A DNA stretch of 64,000 nucleotides from Kribbella pratensis (lineage in GTDB: Bacteria; Actinomycetota; Actinomycetes; Propionibacteriales; Kribbellaceae): contig NZ_SODU01000001.1 in the NCBI RefSeq assembly GCF_004366075.1, positions 2,811,134-2,875,133 of the forward strand. Reading direction: 5' to 3'. The translations under genes were made by a program, and so were the position numbers. Each line of letters opens with the position of its first letter. Positions within the stretch are counted from its first letter, which is position 1. Below the pieces are notes generated by a model, which saw nothing but the letters and a program-made list of their open reading frames with translations, did no database searches and had not been told where the DNA came from. Positions 8,062 through 17,446 of this stretch are shown piece by piece.

Positions 8062-8363
8062 CCGAACGACAATCCTCTTTCCATGCGAATACGTTGACAT
8101 CAGCAGCGTGTTGACCCAGCGGGTCACCGAAACGTACTCACAGCGCTAGCGATGATGGCCAAGCATCGATTATGCCTGTCAGCAAAAAGCACCACCGGCT
8201 GAGATGTGCTGCCCCCTGTGAGATCCAAGTGGAGTCCTCCGGCTGACGACTCATCGTGCATGACCCGCCACCGCAGGACTAACAGGCCTCACTCCGTGGG
8301 CGAACAGGAGGTCTACTTTGCGTGCCGGGAACAGCTTCAGGAGTTCTCGGCCTTGACGGTCAG
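8062..8363. other. Intergenic region with no supported gene
   Basis: Short open frames here are not protein-like and no hairpin or repeat stands out. The sequence is less GC-biased than its neighbours near 8130-8200. Confidence 0.4.
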
Positions 8364-10322
8364 TCAGCCGACGTGGACCCAGGGGCGGTTCGAGCGTTTG
8401 GGTTCGGCGCGGCGGAGGACCTCGCGGGTGACCGGCGGTACGTCGCCCTCGCCGGAGATCAGGTAGCGGAACAGGAAGTAGAACGGGTTGCCCTCGGCCC
8501 AGGCGAAGTAGATGTGCGGCATCACGTGCCAGTCGTCGCGGATCTTCAGCAGCAGCGCGGCGATCGCGTTCGCGACGCTGGGGCTGTCGACGCGCAGGAT
8601 CTTGTAGCCGAACCGTTCCTCGCCGCGCACGTCCAGTTCGGTCTCGAACTGTGAGGCGTCGGTGAGCGTGACCTCGAGGAACAGGATCGGCAGGCCCTCG
8701 GGCAGGTTGCGCACCTCGCGCTGCTCGGCCTCCTTCTCCTGGTACTCCGTCTCGTCCCGGGCGTCCGGCTCGTTCGCGATGATCCGCAGTTCACCGTGCT
8801 TGGCGGCCGAGGCGATCAGCCGGCACGCCTCCTCGTCGAACCGGACCTCGGTGGCGCGCAGCTCCAGCGACCGGGTGGCACGGGAGATCAGCGAGGTCAG
8901 AATGATCGCGACGATGAAGAACGAGGCGATCTGCACGCCGTCCGGCCGCTCGATGATGTTCGCGACGGTCGTGTAGAGCAGCACCATGCTGATCGCGCCG
9001 AACCCGACGGTCTTGGCCTTCTCCCCCTTCCGCCGGGCTGACAGCGTGACCGCGATCGACGCGGACATGATCAGCACCAGTACGCCGGTCGCGTACGCAC
9101 CGCCCTGCGCGTCGACGTCGGCCTTGAACAGGATCGTGATCACGAACGCGATCACCCCGAACACGATCACCAGCGGCCGGGTTGCCCGGGCCCAGTCCGG
9201 GACCATGCCGTAGCGCGGCAGGTAGCGCGGGACGATGTTCAGCAGGCCGGCCATCGCCGACGCCCCGGCGAACCACAGGATCAGGATGGTGCTGATGTCG
9301 TACACCGTCCCGAAGATGTTGCCGAGGTGCTCGTGAGCAAGGTAGGCGAGCGCTCTCCCGCTGGCTTCGCCACCGTCCTTGAACTCGTCCTCGGGGATCA
9401 GCACGATCGTCGTGAAGCTGCTGGTGATCAGGAAACCGCTCATGATCAACGCGGCCGTGGTGAGCAGCTTGCGGGTGTTCCGGATCCGGGCCTCCGGGTG
9501 GGCCGGATCGTCGTCGGCCGCGCCGTCGACCTGTGGCATCACCGCGACGCCGGTCTCGAAGCCTGACAGGCCGAGGGCGAGCTTCGGGAACACGACCAGC
9601 GAGATGCCGATCATCACCCAGATGTTCGAGTGCTCGGTGGTCAGCATGCCGCGCCAGTTCGTGACCAGCTCCGGCGCGGTGATCACGTTCCAGAGCGCGT
9701 TCCCGACGACGACCAGGTTCAGTCCGAGGTACACGACGACCAGGGCGACCGCGATGCCGATCGCCTCGCCGAAGCCGCGCAGGAACACGCCCGCCAGCAG
9801 TGCTAGCAGGACGAGGGTGATGACGACTTCCTTGCCTTCGAACCAGTGCGGCACGTACGGGTTCTCGATCACGTGCGCGGTGGCGTCGGCCGCGGACAGC
9901 GTCATCGTGATGATGAAGTCGGTGGCCATGAAGCCGAGCAGGACCAGGATCGTGAACTTGCCCTTCCAGCGGCCGAGCAGCCGGTCGAGCATCGCGATAG
10001 AGCCCTCCCCGTGCGGGCTCTCGGCCGCCACCCGGCGGTACACCGGCAGGGCGCCCAGCAGCGTCAGGAGGACGAGGATCAAGGTCGCTACGGGTGACAG
10101 CAGCCCGACCGCGGCCGCGGCGATCGCAGGCTGGTAACCGAGCGTCGAGAAGTAGTCGACACCGGTCAGGCACATCACCTTCCACCAGCGGTGGGTCGGG
10201 TGCGGCGCCGGCCGATGCGGGCCAGGGTGCCCGGCCGGACGGTCGTGCAGCAACCAACCGACCACCCGCCCATGGGTAGGCGGCGGCACGCCGACCGTGT
10301 CGCTCTCACGCGTTTCTGTCAC
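8364..10322 (-). CDS. Large APC-family transporter with C-terminal cytoplasmic domain
   Basis: The protein has about 652 residues. After a proline/histidine-rich N-terminus (to ~45) the sequence [20 protein letters not shown] begins a 12-helix APC core. The last ~150 residues (from [14 protein letters not shown]) form a soluble domain ending PWVHVG. It differs clearly from the transporter at 5498, so this is a second subgroup rather than a duplication. Amino acids or inorganic cations are possible substrates. The start is uncertain: GTG 10322 (VTETRES) is used, GTG 10340 is in frame, and neither has a good ribosome site. It appears to be a single-gene unit. Confidence 0.8.
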   Translation of the reverse strand: MTETRESDTVGVPPPTHGRVVGWLLHDRPAGHPGPHRPAPHPTHRWWKVMCLTGVDYFSTLGYQPAIAAAAVGLLSPVATLILVLLTLLGALPVYRRVAAESPHGEGSIAMLDRLLGRWKGKFTILVLLGFMATDFIITMTLSAADATAHVIENPYVPHWFEGKEVVITLVLLALLAGVFLRGFGEAIGIAVALVVVYLGLNLVVVGNALWNVITAPELVTNWRGMLTTEHSNIWVMIGISLVVFPKLALGLSGFETGVAVMPQVDGAADDDPAHPEARIRNTRKLLTTAALIMSGFLITSSFTTIVLIPEDEFKDGGEASGRALAYLAHEHLGNIFGTVYDISTILILWFAGASAMAGLLNIVPRYLPRYGMVPDWARATRPLVIVFGVIAFVITILFKADVDAQGGAYATGVLVLIMSASIAVTLSARRKGEKAKTVGFGAISMVLLYTTVANIIERPDGVQIASFFIVAIILTSLISRATRSLELRATEVRFDEEACRLIASAAKHGELRIIANEPDARDETEYQEKEAEQREVRNLPEGLPILFLEVTLTDASQFETELDVRGEERFGYKILRVDSPSVANAIAALLLKIRDDWHVMPHIYFAWAEGNPFYFLFRYLISGEGDVPPVTREVLRRAEPKRSNRPWVHVG

Positions 10323-10415
10323 CGCCCGGAGCCTAGCCACGCGGCAGGGCGCGATCCGGAGTTTCTAACACGTCTCTAACGAGCGAGTGCCACAGGTCGC
10401 CGATATCCTTCAAAC

Positions 10416-10428
10416 TGAACTTAGTTCA
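10416..10428 (+). promoter_or_regulatory. Candidate TetR operator
   Basis: The perfect dyad TGAACT-T-AGTTCA lies 16 bases upstream of the GTG start of the membrane protein gene and just ahead of its ribosome site. The size and symmetry fit a TetR-family site. The TetR gene downstream in convergent orientation is the obvious candidate to bind it and repress the membrane protein. Confidence 0.5.
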
Positions 10429-10444
10429 ATGAGCGGAGGGTGAC

Positions 10445-10987
10445 GTGGTGATTGGGATTGCGGTGATCGTGCTGGTGTTGCTCGGACTCACGTTCTGCGT
10501 GATCCCCGTGGTTGCGCATCGCTTCGGCGAAGCGGCCGAGCGCGCCGCGGAGACGGAGGCGATCGCTCAAGGTGCGCGTGGCGGAGTGCTGGCCGAGCAT
10601 CGCGTCCGATTCAAGGAGTCGGCCGCGGAGATGGCGATTCCGTTCGGTATCGCAGCGGTGCTCTTCGCGCTCGCGGCCTGTGATGCCGCCGGTGTCGGTG
10701 CCGCCAGGGTGCTGACCTGGATCGTCGCCGCAGTACTTCTGGTGATTGGCGGGTTCGTGACCTCGGGCCAACTGCGCGCCGCGCAATGGACCGCCGCCGC
10801 GTTTCGTCGGTCGAGCGATCCGGTGGTGCGCGGGCTGGACACAGAGGCCATCGTCTCCGCGGCTGCGCGTGAGTTTCCGGCGTGGCTGCGGCCGCTGCAG
10901 GTTGTCCGGTTTCTGCTGACGACCGTGGGTCTACTGGTGGTCATCGTGGCGCTGATCACGCCGTCGGCGGCCGCGCATTTTCGTTGA
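10445..10987 (+). CDS. Four-helix membrane protein, unknown function
   Basis: The protein has 180 residues: an N-terminal transmembrane helix (3-25), a polar linker rich in A/E/R, two central helices (about 62-110) and a C-terminal helix (~150-172). No catalytic motif is seen. The GTG start has GCGGAGGG five bases upstream. Its 3' end overlaps the convergent TetR gene by 32 bases, and a TetR-like operator covers its promoter. It is probably the main target of that regulator, perhaps in envelope or drug response. Confidence 0.7.
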   Translation: MVIGIAVIVLVLLGLTFCVIPVVAHRFGEAAERAAETEAIAQGARGGVLAEHRVRFKESAAEMAIPFGIAAVLFALAACDAAGVGAARVLTWIVAAVLLVIGGFVTSGQLRAAQWTAAAFRRSSDPVVRGLDTEAIVSAAAREFPAWLRPLQVVRFLLTTVGLLVVIVALITPSAAAHFR

Positions 10988-11645
10988 GCAGTTCGACTTC
11001 CAGGCCACTGAGAACGGCGTTCAGACCGGTCATGAACGGGTCCTGCTCAGCCGTTATCGCCGCGGTTGGAAGTTGGCGCGTGCGCAGGCGTGGGAACTCT
11101 TGTGCGACCGCGGCGATCTGGTCGATCGTCGATCGGAGTTCGTCAGCCTGGTCCGCGCCGGACCGTCTGAGGCGGGCGTTCCAGGCGCGCTCGGCGGCAT
11201 CGCCGTGAGCGGCGCCGATGACGAACATCAGCACGGTCGCCGCCGCTTGATCCGCCTGCACAGCGCTGAACCCGGCCGACTCGTAGATTCCGAGACTGTG
11301 ATCGTCGACGCGCGCCTTCCCGGGTCCGTAGATCACGTGTGTGCTCATGGCCGTGACCAGCCAGAAGTGCCGGGCCAGCATGTCGCGGATGCCACCCGCC
11401 AGCCCGACTGTGGCAGCCCGCCAGCCCAGGCGATCGGCGTCGGGCAGGTCGACCTCGTTCCAGACGTAGTCGCCGGCCAGAACCACCAGGTCGTCCTTGT
11501 TCCGGACATGCCAGTACAACGCCGACGGCGCCACCCCGAGTTCCACCCCGAGCCGACGAAGGTTCAAGCCGCCGAGCCCGTCGGCGTCCAGCACCCCAAC
11601 CGCACAACGAACGATCTGCTCCAAAGACAGCTTCTCGTGCGGCAC
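10956..11645 (-). CDS. TetR-family regulator with TetR_C domain
   Basis: The protein has 229 residues. The N-terminal HTH is LSLEQIVRCAVGVLDADGL, then LRRLGVELGVAPSALYWHVR (to about residue 49), as in the tetracycline-repressor branch (LYWHV followed by KDDL). The remainder is an all-helical ligand and dimerisation domain. GTG 11645 (VPHEKLSL) matches usual family starts; an upstream ATG at 11768 would add about 40 unlikely residues. It converges on and overlaps the membrane-protein gene. The dyad at 10416 is its likely operator. Confidence 0.85.
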   Translation of the reverse strand: MPHEKLSLEQIVRCAVGVLDADGLGGLNLRRLGVELGVAPSALYWHVRNKDDLVVLAGDYVWNEVDLPDADRLGWRAATVGLAGGIRDMLARHFWLVTAMSTHVIYGPGKARVDDHSLGIYESAGFSAVQADQAAATVLMFVIGAAHGDAAERAWNARLRRSGADQADELRSTIDQIAAVAQEFPRLRTRQLPTAAITAEQDPFMTGLNAVLSGLEVELLNENARPPTA

Positions 11646-11872
11646 AACCCTGAGCCTACGACGTTCCCTGCGCCTCCACCCACGGCACACAGTCGACGCT
11701 AAGCCAATCGTGACTTTGGAGCGGGCGTCCGACGGTGAGGATTCCATAAACGGCGATGGGTGAGACATCAGATATCTCAGTCCAGGCAGTTGGAGTCACC
11801 CGGAACGACAAAGTCAGTGGCACATCGAGAGATGCCGCCGCCAAAACCCCGGGACGGCTAGATCTTTAAGGT

Positions 11873-12262
11873 TCAAGCCGCCATAACTTGGAAGCCCGTT
11901 GATCGATCCACGATACCGGAAAGCTCAGATCTTGAAGGGCACGGAGAATGTTGTCGATTTTGGCCGCTTTTGAAGTAATACTCGCGACCGTCGGGGCGTC
12001 TGAATCCCACTCCACGGAAACTAATCCTCGACCGGATGGGAAAGGCTTCGCTGAGGTCGGTTGGCTTTGCGCGTAGGGTTTCTGCGCGTGTCAATCTCGG
12101 GAGTAGGCCGCGGAGCCTCAGCTCGACCCAGTTCTCTTCAAGGAGGAGTTCGGCGAGGAACTCCGAGGCGTGAACCCGCCATCCGCCAGTGGTCGGTAGG
12201 CTAGCCCCTCCGATCCACCGCAGGCGCAGAGGCCGACTGCCGACTGTTTCGTCGTTGCCCAT
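11873..12262 (-). CDS. Hypothetical protein with possible PH-like fold (129 aa)
   Basis: The sequence alternates short beta-type segments (WRVHASEFLAELLLEENWVE, LRLRGLLPRL, RISFRGVGFRRPDGREYYFK). This is reminiscent of small actinobacterial PH-like proteins that end in a 'F..P.G..YYF' strand. ATG 12262 has AAGGA five bases upstream. The open frame extends further upstream but without a better start. The codon use is less biased than that of the neighbours. The fold is a guess and the function is unknown. A single stand-alone gene is likely. Confidence 0.5.
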   Translation of the reverse strand: MGNDETVGSRPLRLRWIGGASLPTTGGWRVHASEFLAELLLEENWVELRLRGLLPRLTRAETLRAKPTDLSEAFPIRSRISFRGVGFRRPDGREYYFKSGQNRQHSPCPSRSELSGIVDRSTGFQVMAA

Positions 12263-12643
12263 GCCATTCCTTACCGTGATGGGAATAGACCAGTGTAGGT
12301 GCGACCGGCCCTCGGCGGTGAACGGCAAGACGCTCACGCCCAGCGCCCACCCTGCGGTGGCGACGCCGACAGGTTGCCCGCCCGTGCCCTTGCCGTATTG
12401 CACCTGTGCGCCGACCGTCGACAACCCGTCCCCCACGCTGCCTCCGCCACACCAAAATGGACCACCCAGATCAGACACTCCTCGAGCGTTCCTGACGCTT
12501 GGGTGGATCAGTAACCCTGCACCGACCGGTCGGCCCGCGCACCCTCCCTGTCGCGAGCGCTGATGCACGACGCGAGCGCATCCCGCGCGACGTCGATCAG
12601 CACGTCCATCGGCTCGGCGGGCCGCGAAGGTCGGTCATCCTCA
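12263..12643. other. Intergenic region with no supported gene
   Basis: No reading frame with convincing composition, start and ribosome site was found on either strand. The region borders the frameshifted duplicate at 12644, so it may be one junction of a rearrangement. Confidence 0.4.
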
Positions 12644-12999
12644 ATCGAGTTTGTTGAGTCGCTGGTTCTCGGTGTCACGGCGCTTCTTGATGGCGGCGGC
12701 GGCGTTGCGGGCGGCCTGGTTGAAGGCAGACTGCAGGCGCGATGTCTGTTTGCGGGCTTGGCGGAGAACCTCGCGGGTCTGTTCGAGCTGGTCGTTGAGC
12801 CGCACGAGGTCGGCTTCGAGGTCGCAATGCGATGCTGGTGCGCGTCCAACACCAGTACGGCCTGCTCGCGCTCAGCCTCAGCCGCCACGTAGTCCTCCTC
12901 GGCTTGATCGACCCGTTTACGCTGCGCGTTCCGGCGATCTTGAAGAGTTCTGTCCACGGTCGTGCGACGCTCCCCGGTCCGTCCGGGACGCGGCGCGGT
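12644..12999 (-). repeat. Direct repeat, left copy (3' part of the coiled-coil gene)
   Basis: These ~355 bases align by eye with 18066-18422 in the same orientation, with scattered substitutions. There is one in-frame 3-base insertion in a GGC run near 12700 and one single-base deletion near 12823 (GGTCGCAATGCG against GGTCGGCAGTGCG). Similarity ends just after the segment coding for PGRT(G/A)ERRTTVD. The two copies bracket about 5 kb. Confidence 0.85.
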
Positions 13000-13011
13000 G
13001 TTGGTTGCCAC
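12644..13011 (-). pseudogene. Truncated, frameshifted copy of the coiled-coil protein gene at 18066
   Basis: It reads MATNTAPRPGRTGERRTTVD and on through LQDRRNAQRKRVDQAEEDYV to DAHQHRIA, matching residues ~205-260 of the intact protein. A one-base deletion near 12823 then shifts the frame. The shifted remainder still resembles the intact C-terminus up to NKLD and a stop near 12646. The N-terminal two thirds of the parent are missing. This is a partial duplicate that is very unlikely to give a functional protein. Confidence 0.75.
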
Positions 13012-13105
13012 TCGCCCCGGGCAGGGTACGCAGAGGTTCCTGATGGGGTACCAGAATGCCGGGGCGCGGCATCGGCCGTGCCATGAGGGCGGGGCGGTGG
13101 ACGCG

Positions 13106-14593
13106 ATGATGAATCAGCACGACGGGCCCCACGTCGAGGCGACATCAACGCGGCCAGACTACGATCCGGACGTTGCTCGGGCGCCGGTCGAACAGCAACA
13201 GGTCGAGCAGCATCATGAAGTGCCGCCGTACCAGCACGATGGTGGGGCGCCGGTTCCAGGGGACGGGGCGCCGGCGACTGCCCGGGTCGAGCCGATGGTG
13301 GTGCCGCGCTGGGTGCAGGCGATCCTGATCGCTGCCGCTTTGTTCGCCGTGACGGTCCTGGCGAGGGCAGCAGCCCCGGTGCTGATGGTCTTCTTGATCG
13401 CAGCCGTGGTGGCGCTGATCGTCAACCCGATGGTCACGTTGCTGGAACGGGTCAGAGTCCCGCGCGGGTTGGCGATCGGCGTGGTGTTCGTGGTGTTCTT
13501 CGGCGCTCTGAGCGGCGCCGTGGCGCTGCTGGTGCGGCCGGTCGCCGCACAGGTGTCGGAGTTCCAGGCCGATCTGCCCCGACTCATCGCCTCGGCGAAC
13601 GCATCGCTTGCCAACCTGCAGCAGTGGCTCGACCACAGGCACATCGGCATCCAGCTCAAACGGCCCGGAGAAACCGCGCTCGACACTTTGCAGGCCTCGA
13701 TCCTGCGCGGCTCCGGCGACGTGATCGCGTTCACCCGCGACCTCGTCACGCTGATCGCCGAGGCCGGCTTCATGCTGATCCTGATCCTGGTGATCGCGAT
13801 CTACATGCTCCTGTACGGCCGGCAGATCGGCGACCTGGTACGACGGTGGATGCCTCCCGGCGACGGCAGCGTCGAGGACGACTACCCGACCCGGGTACAG
13901 CGTGCGGTCTCCGGCTACGTCCGCGGACAGTTCACCTTCAGCTTCACCATGGGCCTGTCCGCAGGGGTCGCGCTGTGGCTGTTCGGGGCGTTCGGGATCT
14001 TCCCCGCCGGGAAGACCTACGCGGTGTTCTTCGGCGTGTTCTACGGCCTGATGGAACTGATCCCCTACCTCGGCCCGGTGCTTGGCGCGGCACCCGCGCT
14101 GCTGGTGGCACTGTTCCAGGGCCAGCCGTGGACCGCGCTGTGGCTGCTGATCCTGTTCGTCGTGCTGCAGCAACTCGAAGGCCACATCGTCGCCCCACAG
14201 GTGTTCGGGCACAGCCTGCGGATCAACCCGCTGGTCGTGCTGTTCGCTCTCCTGCTCGGCGGCCACTTGCAAGGCATTATTGGCGCCCTGGTCGCATTGC
14301 CTCTGGCGGCGGTCGCCCGCGAAACCGCGCTCTATCTCCGCCGCCACCTAATGATGGAACCCTGGGGCACCCCTACCGCCGCAGTGCTCCGCGCAAACCC
14401 GCCCGGCAGCTCAGCCGTAACGGCCGCGACACCGCCCACCGCCAAGGCGTCGCCCCTCAGCCTCGCGTGGGCAGCTCGTGCCAGCCGGCAACTGCGGCGC
14501 CGGTTACCCGGCCGAGCAGGCAAATCGGCCGAACAGGAATCTCCAGATGCTGATGCTGGCTCACCACCGATCCCACCTTCCCCGCCGCAGTAG
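13106..14593 (+). CDS. AI-2E family transporter (PerM-like)
   Basis: The protein has 495 residues. A polar N-terminus (to ~70) is followed by VVPRWVQAILIAAALFAVTV and about eight transmembrane helices arranged as in AI-2E/PerM permeases, with the family hallmark region ELIPYLGPVLGAAPALLVAL and QQLEGHIVAPQVFGHSLRIN. The C-terminal ~80 residues are proline/serine-rich and disordered. Members export diverse small molecules or act in sodium/stress tolerance; the substrate is unknown. ATG 13106 has GGTGGA upstream. ATG 13043 with AGAGG is an in-frame alternative. The YihY gene follows after 13 bases, forming a two-gene operon. Confidence 0.88.
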   Translation: MMNQHDGPHVEATSTRPDYDPDVARAPVEQQQVEQHHEVPPYQHDGGAPVPGDGAPATARVEPMVVPRWVQAILIAAALFAVTVLARAAAPVLMVFLIAAVVALIVNPMVTLLERVRVPRGLAIGVVFVVFFGALSGAVALLVRPVAAQVSEFQADLPRLIASANASLANLQQWLDHRHIGIQLKRPGETALDTLQASILRGSGDVIAFTRDLVTLIAEAGFMLILILVIAIYMLLYGRQIGDLVRRWMPPGDGSVEDDYPTRVQRAVSGYVRGQFTFSFTMGLSAGVALWLFGAFGIFPAGKTYAVFFGVFYGLMELIPYLGPVLGAAPALLVALFQGQPWTALWLLILFVVLQQLEGHIVAPQVFGHSLRINPLVVLFALLLGGHLQGIIGALVALPLAAVARETALYLRRHLMMEPWGTPTAAVLRANPPGSSAVTAATPPTAKASPLSLAWAARASRQLRRRLPGRAGKSAEQESPDADAGSPPIPPSPPQ

Positions 14594-14606
14594 GAACCCT
14601 GGCACG

Positions 14607-15800
14607 ATGCACCCGGTGACTTCGGTACGGCGGTTCGCCGCGCACCAGCGTGGCCGTACAGCGCGCGGCGCGCACCGCATCCTCCAGACACTGCGGCTGT
14701 TCTGGTCTCGCCGGACCCTGTGGAGCCAGCCGCCGGTGGCGTGGACACGCCGGGCCGCGTCTGCTACATACGATCTCACCCGGCGGGCCGCGGTGAGCGC
14801 CTGGCGGCACCGCGTCCTGGGCTTGGCGGCGGAGACCGGGTTCTGGACGCTGCTGTCGATGCCGCCGCTGCTGCTGTGCCTGCTCGGCCTGGTGGGCTAC
14901 CTGGCTACGCCGTTCAGCCCCGCCCTGGTGCCAGCCGTCGAACAGCAACTGCTCGACGTCGCCGATCGCATCGTCACCCGAGACGCCGTCACGACCCTGA
15001 TCCAGCCAGTCGTGCACAACGTGCTGACCATCGGCCGTGCGGACGTCGCCTCGCTCGGCTTCGTGATTGCGCTGTTCTCCGGGTCGACCGCGATGAGCAG
15101 CTACGTCAACGCTCTCGCCCTCGCCTACGGCCAACGCAGCCACCGCGGCGCCGTGCACAGCCGGCTACTTGCAATCGGCCTCTACCTGGCCGCACTGATC
15201 GTCGGGGCGCTGCTGCTGCCGCTGCTGGTGGCTGGGCCACAACTCCTGCTGAAGATCACCCCCACCGGCACCCACGACCTCATGCAGGCCGCCCTCACTG
15301 TGGCCTACTGGCCCGTCATCGCCGCCCTGTCCGTCCTGCTCCTCACCACCATGTACCACCTCGCCATACCGACCCGCACGCGCTGGCGAGCACACCTGCC
15401 CGGCGCGATGGTCGCGATGTCGCTGTGGCTGATCGGCAGCATCGCACTGCGCGCCTACGTCACCTTCGCATTCCGCACCGTCAGCGTCTACGGACCGGTC
15501 GCCACCCCGATCGCCGCATTGCTGTTCTTCTACCTGTCAGCGCTCGCCGTACTCGTCGGCGCCGAGATCAACGCACAACGCCGGCCACCCGCGGCGCCGA
15601 CCACCGCGACACAGCCGCAATCAGGCACCAGCCCCCGACCACCGGGGCCGTCGATCCGACGACGGTCATCGAGATCTCCAAACGAGCGACCCAGCGAGGG
15701 CCGCCCTTCTCCAAGAGGTCACACCACGTATGACAACCAACCCGTGGTCCGGCGATCCGAGGCCGGGCCGCCCGCGGCCAGCGAGGGGGACGAGCGCTAA
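14607..15800 (+). CDS. YihY/BrkB family membrane protein
   Basis: The protein has 397 residues. After a basic cytoplasmic N-terminus, six hydrophobic segments carry the YihY pattern: FWTLLSMPPLLLCLLGLVGY, VASLGFVIALFSGSTAMSSY, YGQRSHRGAVHSRLLAIGLY and LLFFYLSALAVLVGAEINAQ. A long charged, proline-rich tail follows. The start at ATG 14607 has AGGAA upstream and lies 13 bases after the AI-2E gene. YihY proteins were once called RNase BN but are inner-membrane proteins of uncertain role. Co-transcription with the permease suggests an envelope function. Confidence 0.88.
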   Translation: MHPVTSVRRFAAHQRGRTARGAHRILQTLRLFWSRRTLWSQPPVAWTRRAASATYDLTRRAAVSAWRHRVLGLAAETGFWTLLSMPPLLLCLLGLVGYLATPFSPALVPAVEQQLLDVADRIVTRDAVTTLIQPVVHNVLTIGRADVASLGFVIALFSGSTAMSSYVNALALAYGQRSHRGAVHSRLLAIGLYLAALIVGALLLPLLVAGPQLLLKITPTGTHDLMQAALTVAYWPVIAALSVLLLTTMYHLAIPTRTRWRAHLPGAMVAMSLWLIGSIALRAYVTFAFRTVSVYGPVATPIAALLFFYLSALAVLVGAEINAQRRPPAAPTTATQPQSGTSPRPPGPSIRRRSSRSPNERPSEGRPSPRGHTTYDNQPVVRRSEAGPPAASEGDER

Positions 15801-16194
15801 GCGCGGGCGGCTCCGAAATCAAGGGTGCTGTCTGCTTAACGCCCTTGATTGGCATCGTTGTCTTAAGCAACCCGTTCCCGACAGATCGAAGCACCAAACC
15901 TCACCGAAAGGCTGCGCATTACGCCGGACGAGGATCACGCGGTAGCGGCATCCTCGTCTACGACGACCGCAAGCATCGGGGAATGAGGTACCCCACCAGT
16001 GCAGGTACTGCGCTCCACGCTCGGATCCAGCCAGATTGCGGCACCGCTCGACGGATCCGCGGCGGTCCAGGCGGCAGGGCACCGCAGCGGCACGCGGAAC
16101 CCCGCTCTCCTGACCTGGAACTCAGCGCCGCGATTTGATGCCGGGCGTGCAGGGCACCTGGTCACCAGCCACCCGGCCCGAGGAGGTAACTGTC
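15801..16194. other. Intergenic region with no supported gene
   Basis: Several overlapping short frames exist, but none has protein-like composition. A good ribosome site (GAGGAGG, 16179-16185) belongs to the CBS-like remnant that follows. The mixed composition suggests decayed DNA. Confidence 0.4.
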
Positions 16195-16359
16195 ATGGCG
16201 ACCACTGGGCGGGACCTGATGACACCGAGCGCCACCTCCGGCGCCGCCGGAACCTCCCGACCGGCGGCCGTGCAACTCGCTGCCGCCAGGTCTGTCAGCG
16301 GGAGGAATCCTGAACGAGCGCGTCGATCGGGTGACTACTCGATAAAGCCGGCATCGTGA
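16195..16359 (+). pseudogene. Remnant of a CBS-domain protein (54 codons)
   Basis: ATG 16195 with GAGGAGG nine bases upstream opens MATTGRDLMTPSATSGAAGT. This is the typical first strand and helix of bacterial CBS-pair proteins (ARDLMTP...). After about 30 residues the resemblance fades into a low-complexity tail (SVSGRNPERARR) and a stop at 16357. The second half of the first CBS motif and the whole second motif are missing. Intact ribosome site and N-terminus with a lost body point to a truncated gene. A genuine small peptide cannot be excluded. Confidence 0.45.
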
Positions 16360-16736
16360 TCTGCGGCCGCGATCTGGTCATGGAACCGTCGGTGGACCCA
16401 ATGACGCTGGCCCAGCAGGGTCACCTGGCTCCAGCGGCCGGATGCCGGGCCGAGCCGTGTGTGGCGAGGCATGGCACCCAGCAGATGTTGCGGGCTCGCC
16501 CCTCCGGAGAGTCTGCTGCTCTCCAGCACATAGATGGCCTCGGGCGTGATCGCGACACAGCGGTACTTGATCCAGAACATCGTGAGCCCGGTGAGATAGG
16601 TGATCACAAAGAAGAGGAAACTAGGTGCAGCCTGACAGATGAGGGCCTGGCGAATCTCGCTGCCCTCGGGAAGGAACGGCGCGGAACGTTCCACCAGGTC
16701 TTTCCGTGGTTCGACCCGGCTCGATCGACCAGTCAT
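16335..16736 (-). CDS. Small membrane protein with PH-like C-terminal part (133 aa)
   Basis: The order is a polar N-terminus with FLPEGSEIRQALICQ, one or two hydrophobic segments (APSFLFFVITYLTGLTMFWI), then strands YRCVAITPEAIYVLESS and a basic C-terminal part. This is the pattern of small actinobacterial membrane proteins with a bacterial PH-like domain. ATG 16736 has GAAGGG about nine bases upstream; a longer in-frame start at 16787 is less likely. It overlaps the CBS remnant by 25 bases on the other strand. The function is unknown. Confidence 0.6.
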   Translation of the reverse strand: MTGRSSRVEPRKDLVERSAPFLPEGSEIRQALICQAAPSFLFFVITYLTGLTMFWIKYRCVAITPEAIYVLESSRLSGGASPQHLLGAMPRHTRLGPASGRWSQVTLLGQRHWVHRRFHDQIAAADHDAGFIE

Positions 16737-17005
16737 CGGCACGTTCCCTTCCCGGGTCCGGCACCACGGTCCAACGCCATGATCCAACGCAAAGGGGTCG
16801 CTGATGCGGGACCGCGGGCACGCCCTCAGACAGAGGCAACTGGCTACTCGACGAGTTCGTCATCTGGTCCACCCCTTGCAAGCGCGGCCCGGCCGTATCA
16901 GGTCTGAAGTTGGCGACCGATCCGTGCTTCGGGCATCGGCTGCGGGGTACCGCAGGAGTGCGGCAACACGGCCGGAATCGCCTTGCGTGAGGAAGGAAGA
17001 GGATC

Positions 17006-17371
17006 ATGAGCATGTTCGATCCGTGGAACTACCGGAAGGACTCCGGCTACAGCGAGGGCACCGACATCACCGGCTACAAGATCGCGGCGGTCGACGGGGA
17101 CATCGGCAAGGTTGACGAAGCGACGTACGACGTCGGCGCGGCCTCGATCGTGGTCGACACCGGGCCCTGGATCCTCGGGCGCAAGGTTCTGCTGCCCGCG
17201 GGCGTCGTACAGCGCGTCGACACCGAGGACGAGAAGGTCTACGTCGACCGGACGAAGGATCAGATCAAGGACTCCCCGGAGTACGACCCCAGCACCGGCG
17301 ACCACGACGATCGGGAATACCGCGAACGCCTAGGCAACTACTACGGCGAGTACTACGACCGCGGATTGTGA
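17006..17371 (+). CDS. PRC-barrel domain protein
   Basis: The protein has 121 residues. A PRC-barrel core runs from about 20 to 85 (TDITGYKIAAVDGDIGKVDE, then VVDTGPWILGRKVLLPAGVV, QRVDTEDEKVYVDRTKDQIK). An acidic/tyrosine-rich tail ends NYYGEYYDRGL. Such proteins are small, soluble and widespread in actinobacterial stress loci, where they act as adaptor-like modules. ATG 17006 has AGGAAGAGGA directly upstream. The following small gene begins 75 bases later in the same direction. Confidence 0.88.
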   Translation: MSMFDPWNYRKDSGYSEGTDITGYKIAAVDGDIGKVDEATYDVGAASIVVDTGPWILGRKVLLPAGVVQRVDTEDEKVYVDRTKDQIKDSPEYDPSTGDHDDREYRERLGNYYGEYYDRGL

Positions 17372-17446
17372 CCCCGATCCACAGGCGCAAGGAGCTGCTC
17401 GAGGCGTTTCGCGGATGGGTACCGAATGGCTCGGAGAGGTACCGCC

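Noticed and set aside
12508-12643. Coding continuation of the frameshifted duplicate to 12508.
   Set aside because: After the one-base deletion the sequence only follows the shadow frame. The homologous stop is near 12646.
13145-14347. Minus-strand open frame of 400 codons opposite the AI-2E gene.
   Set aside because: The composition (H, Q, D, R repeats) is typical of antisense shadows in GC-rich DNA, and no start signal is seen.
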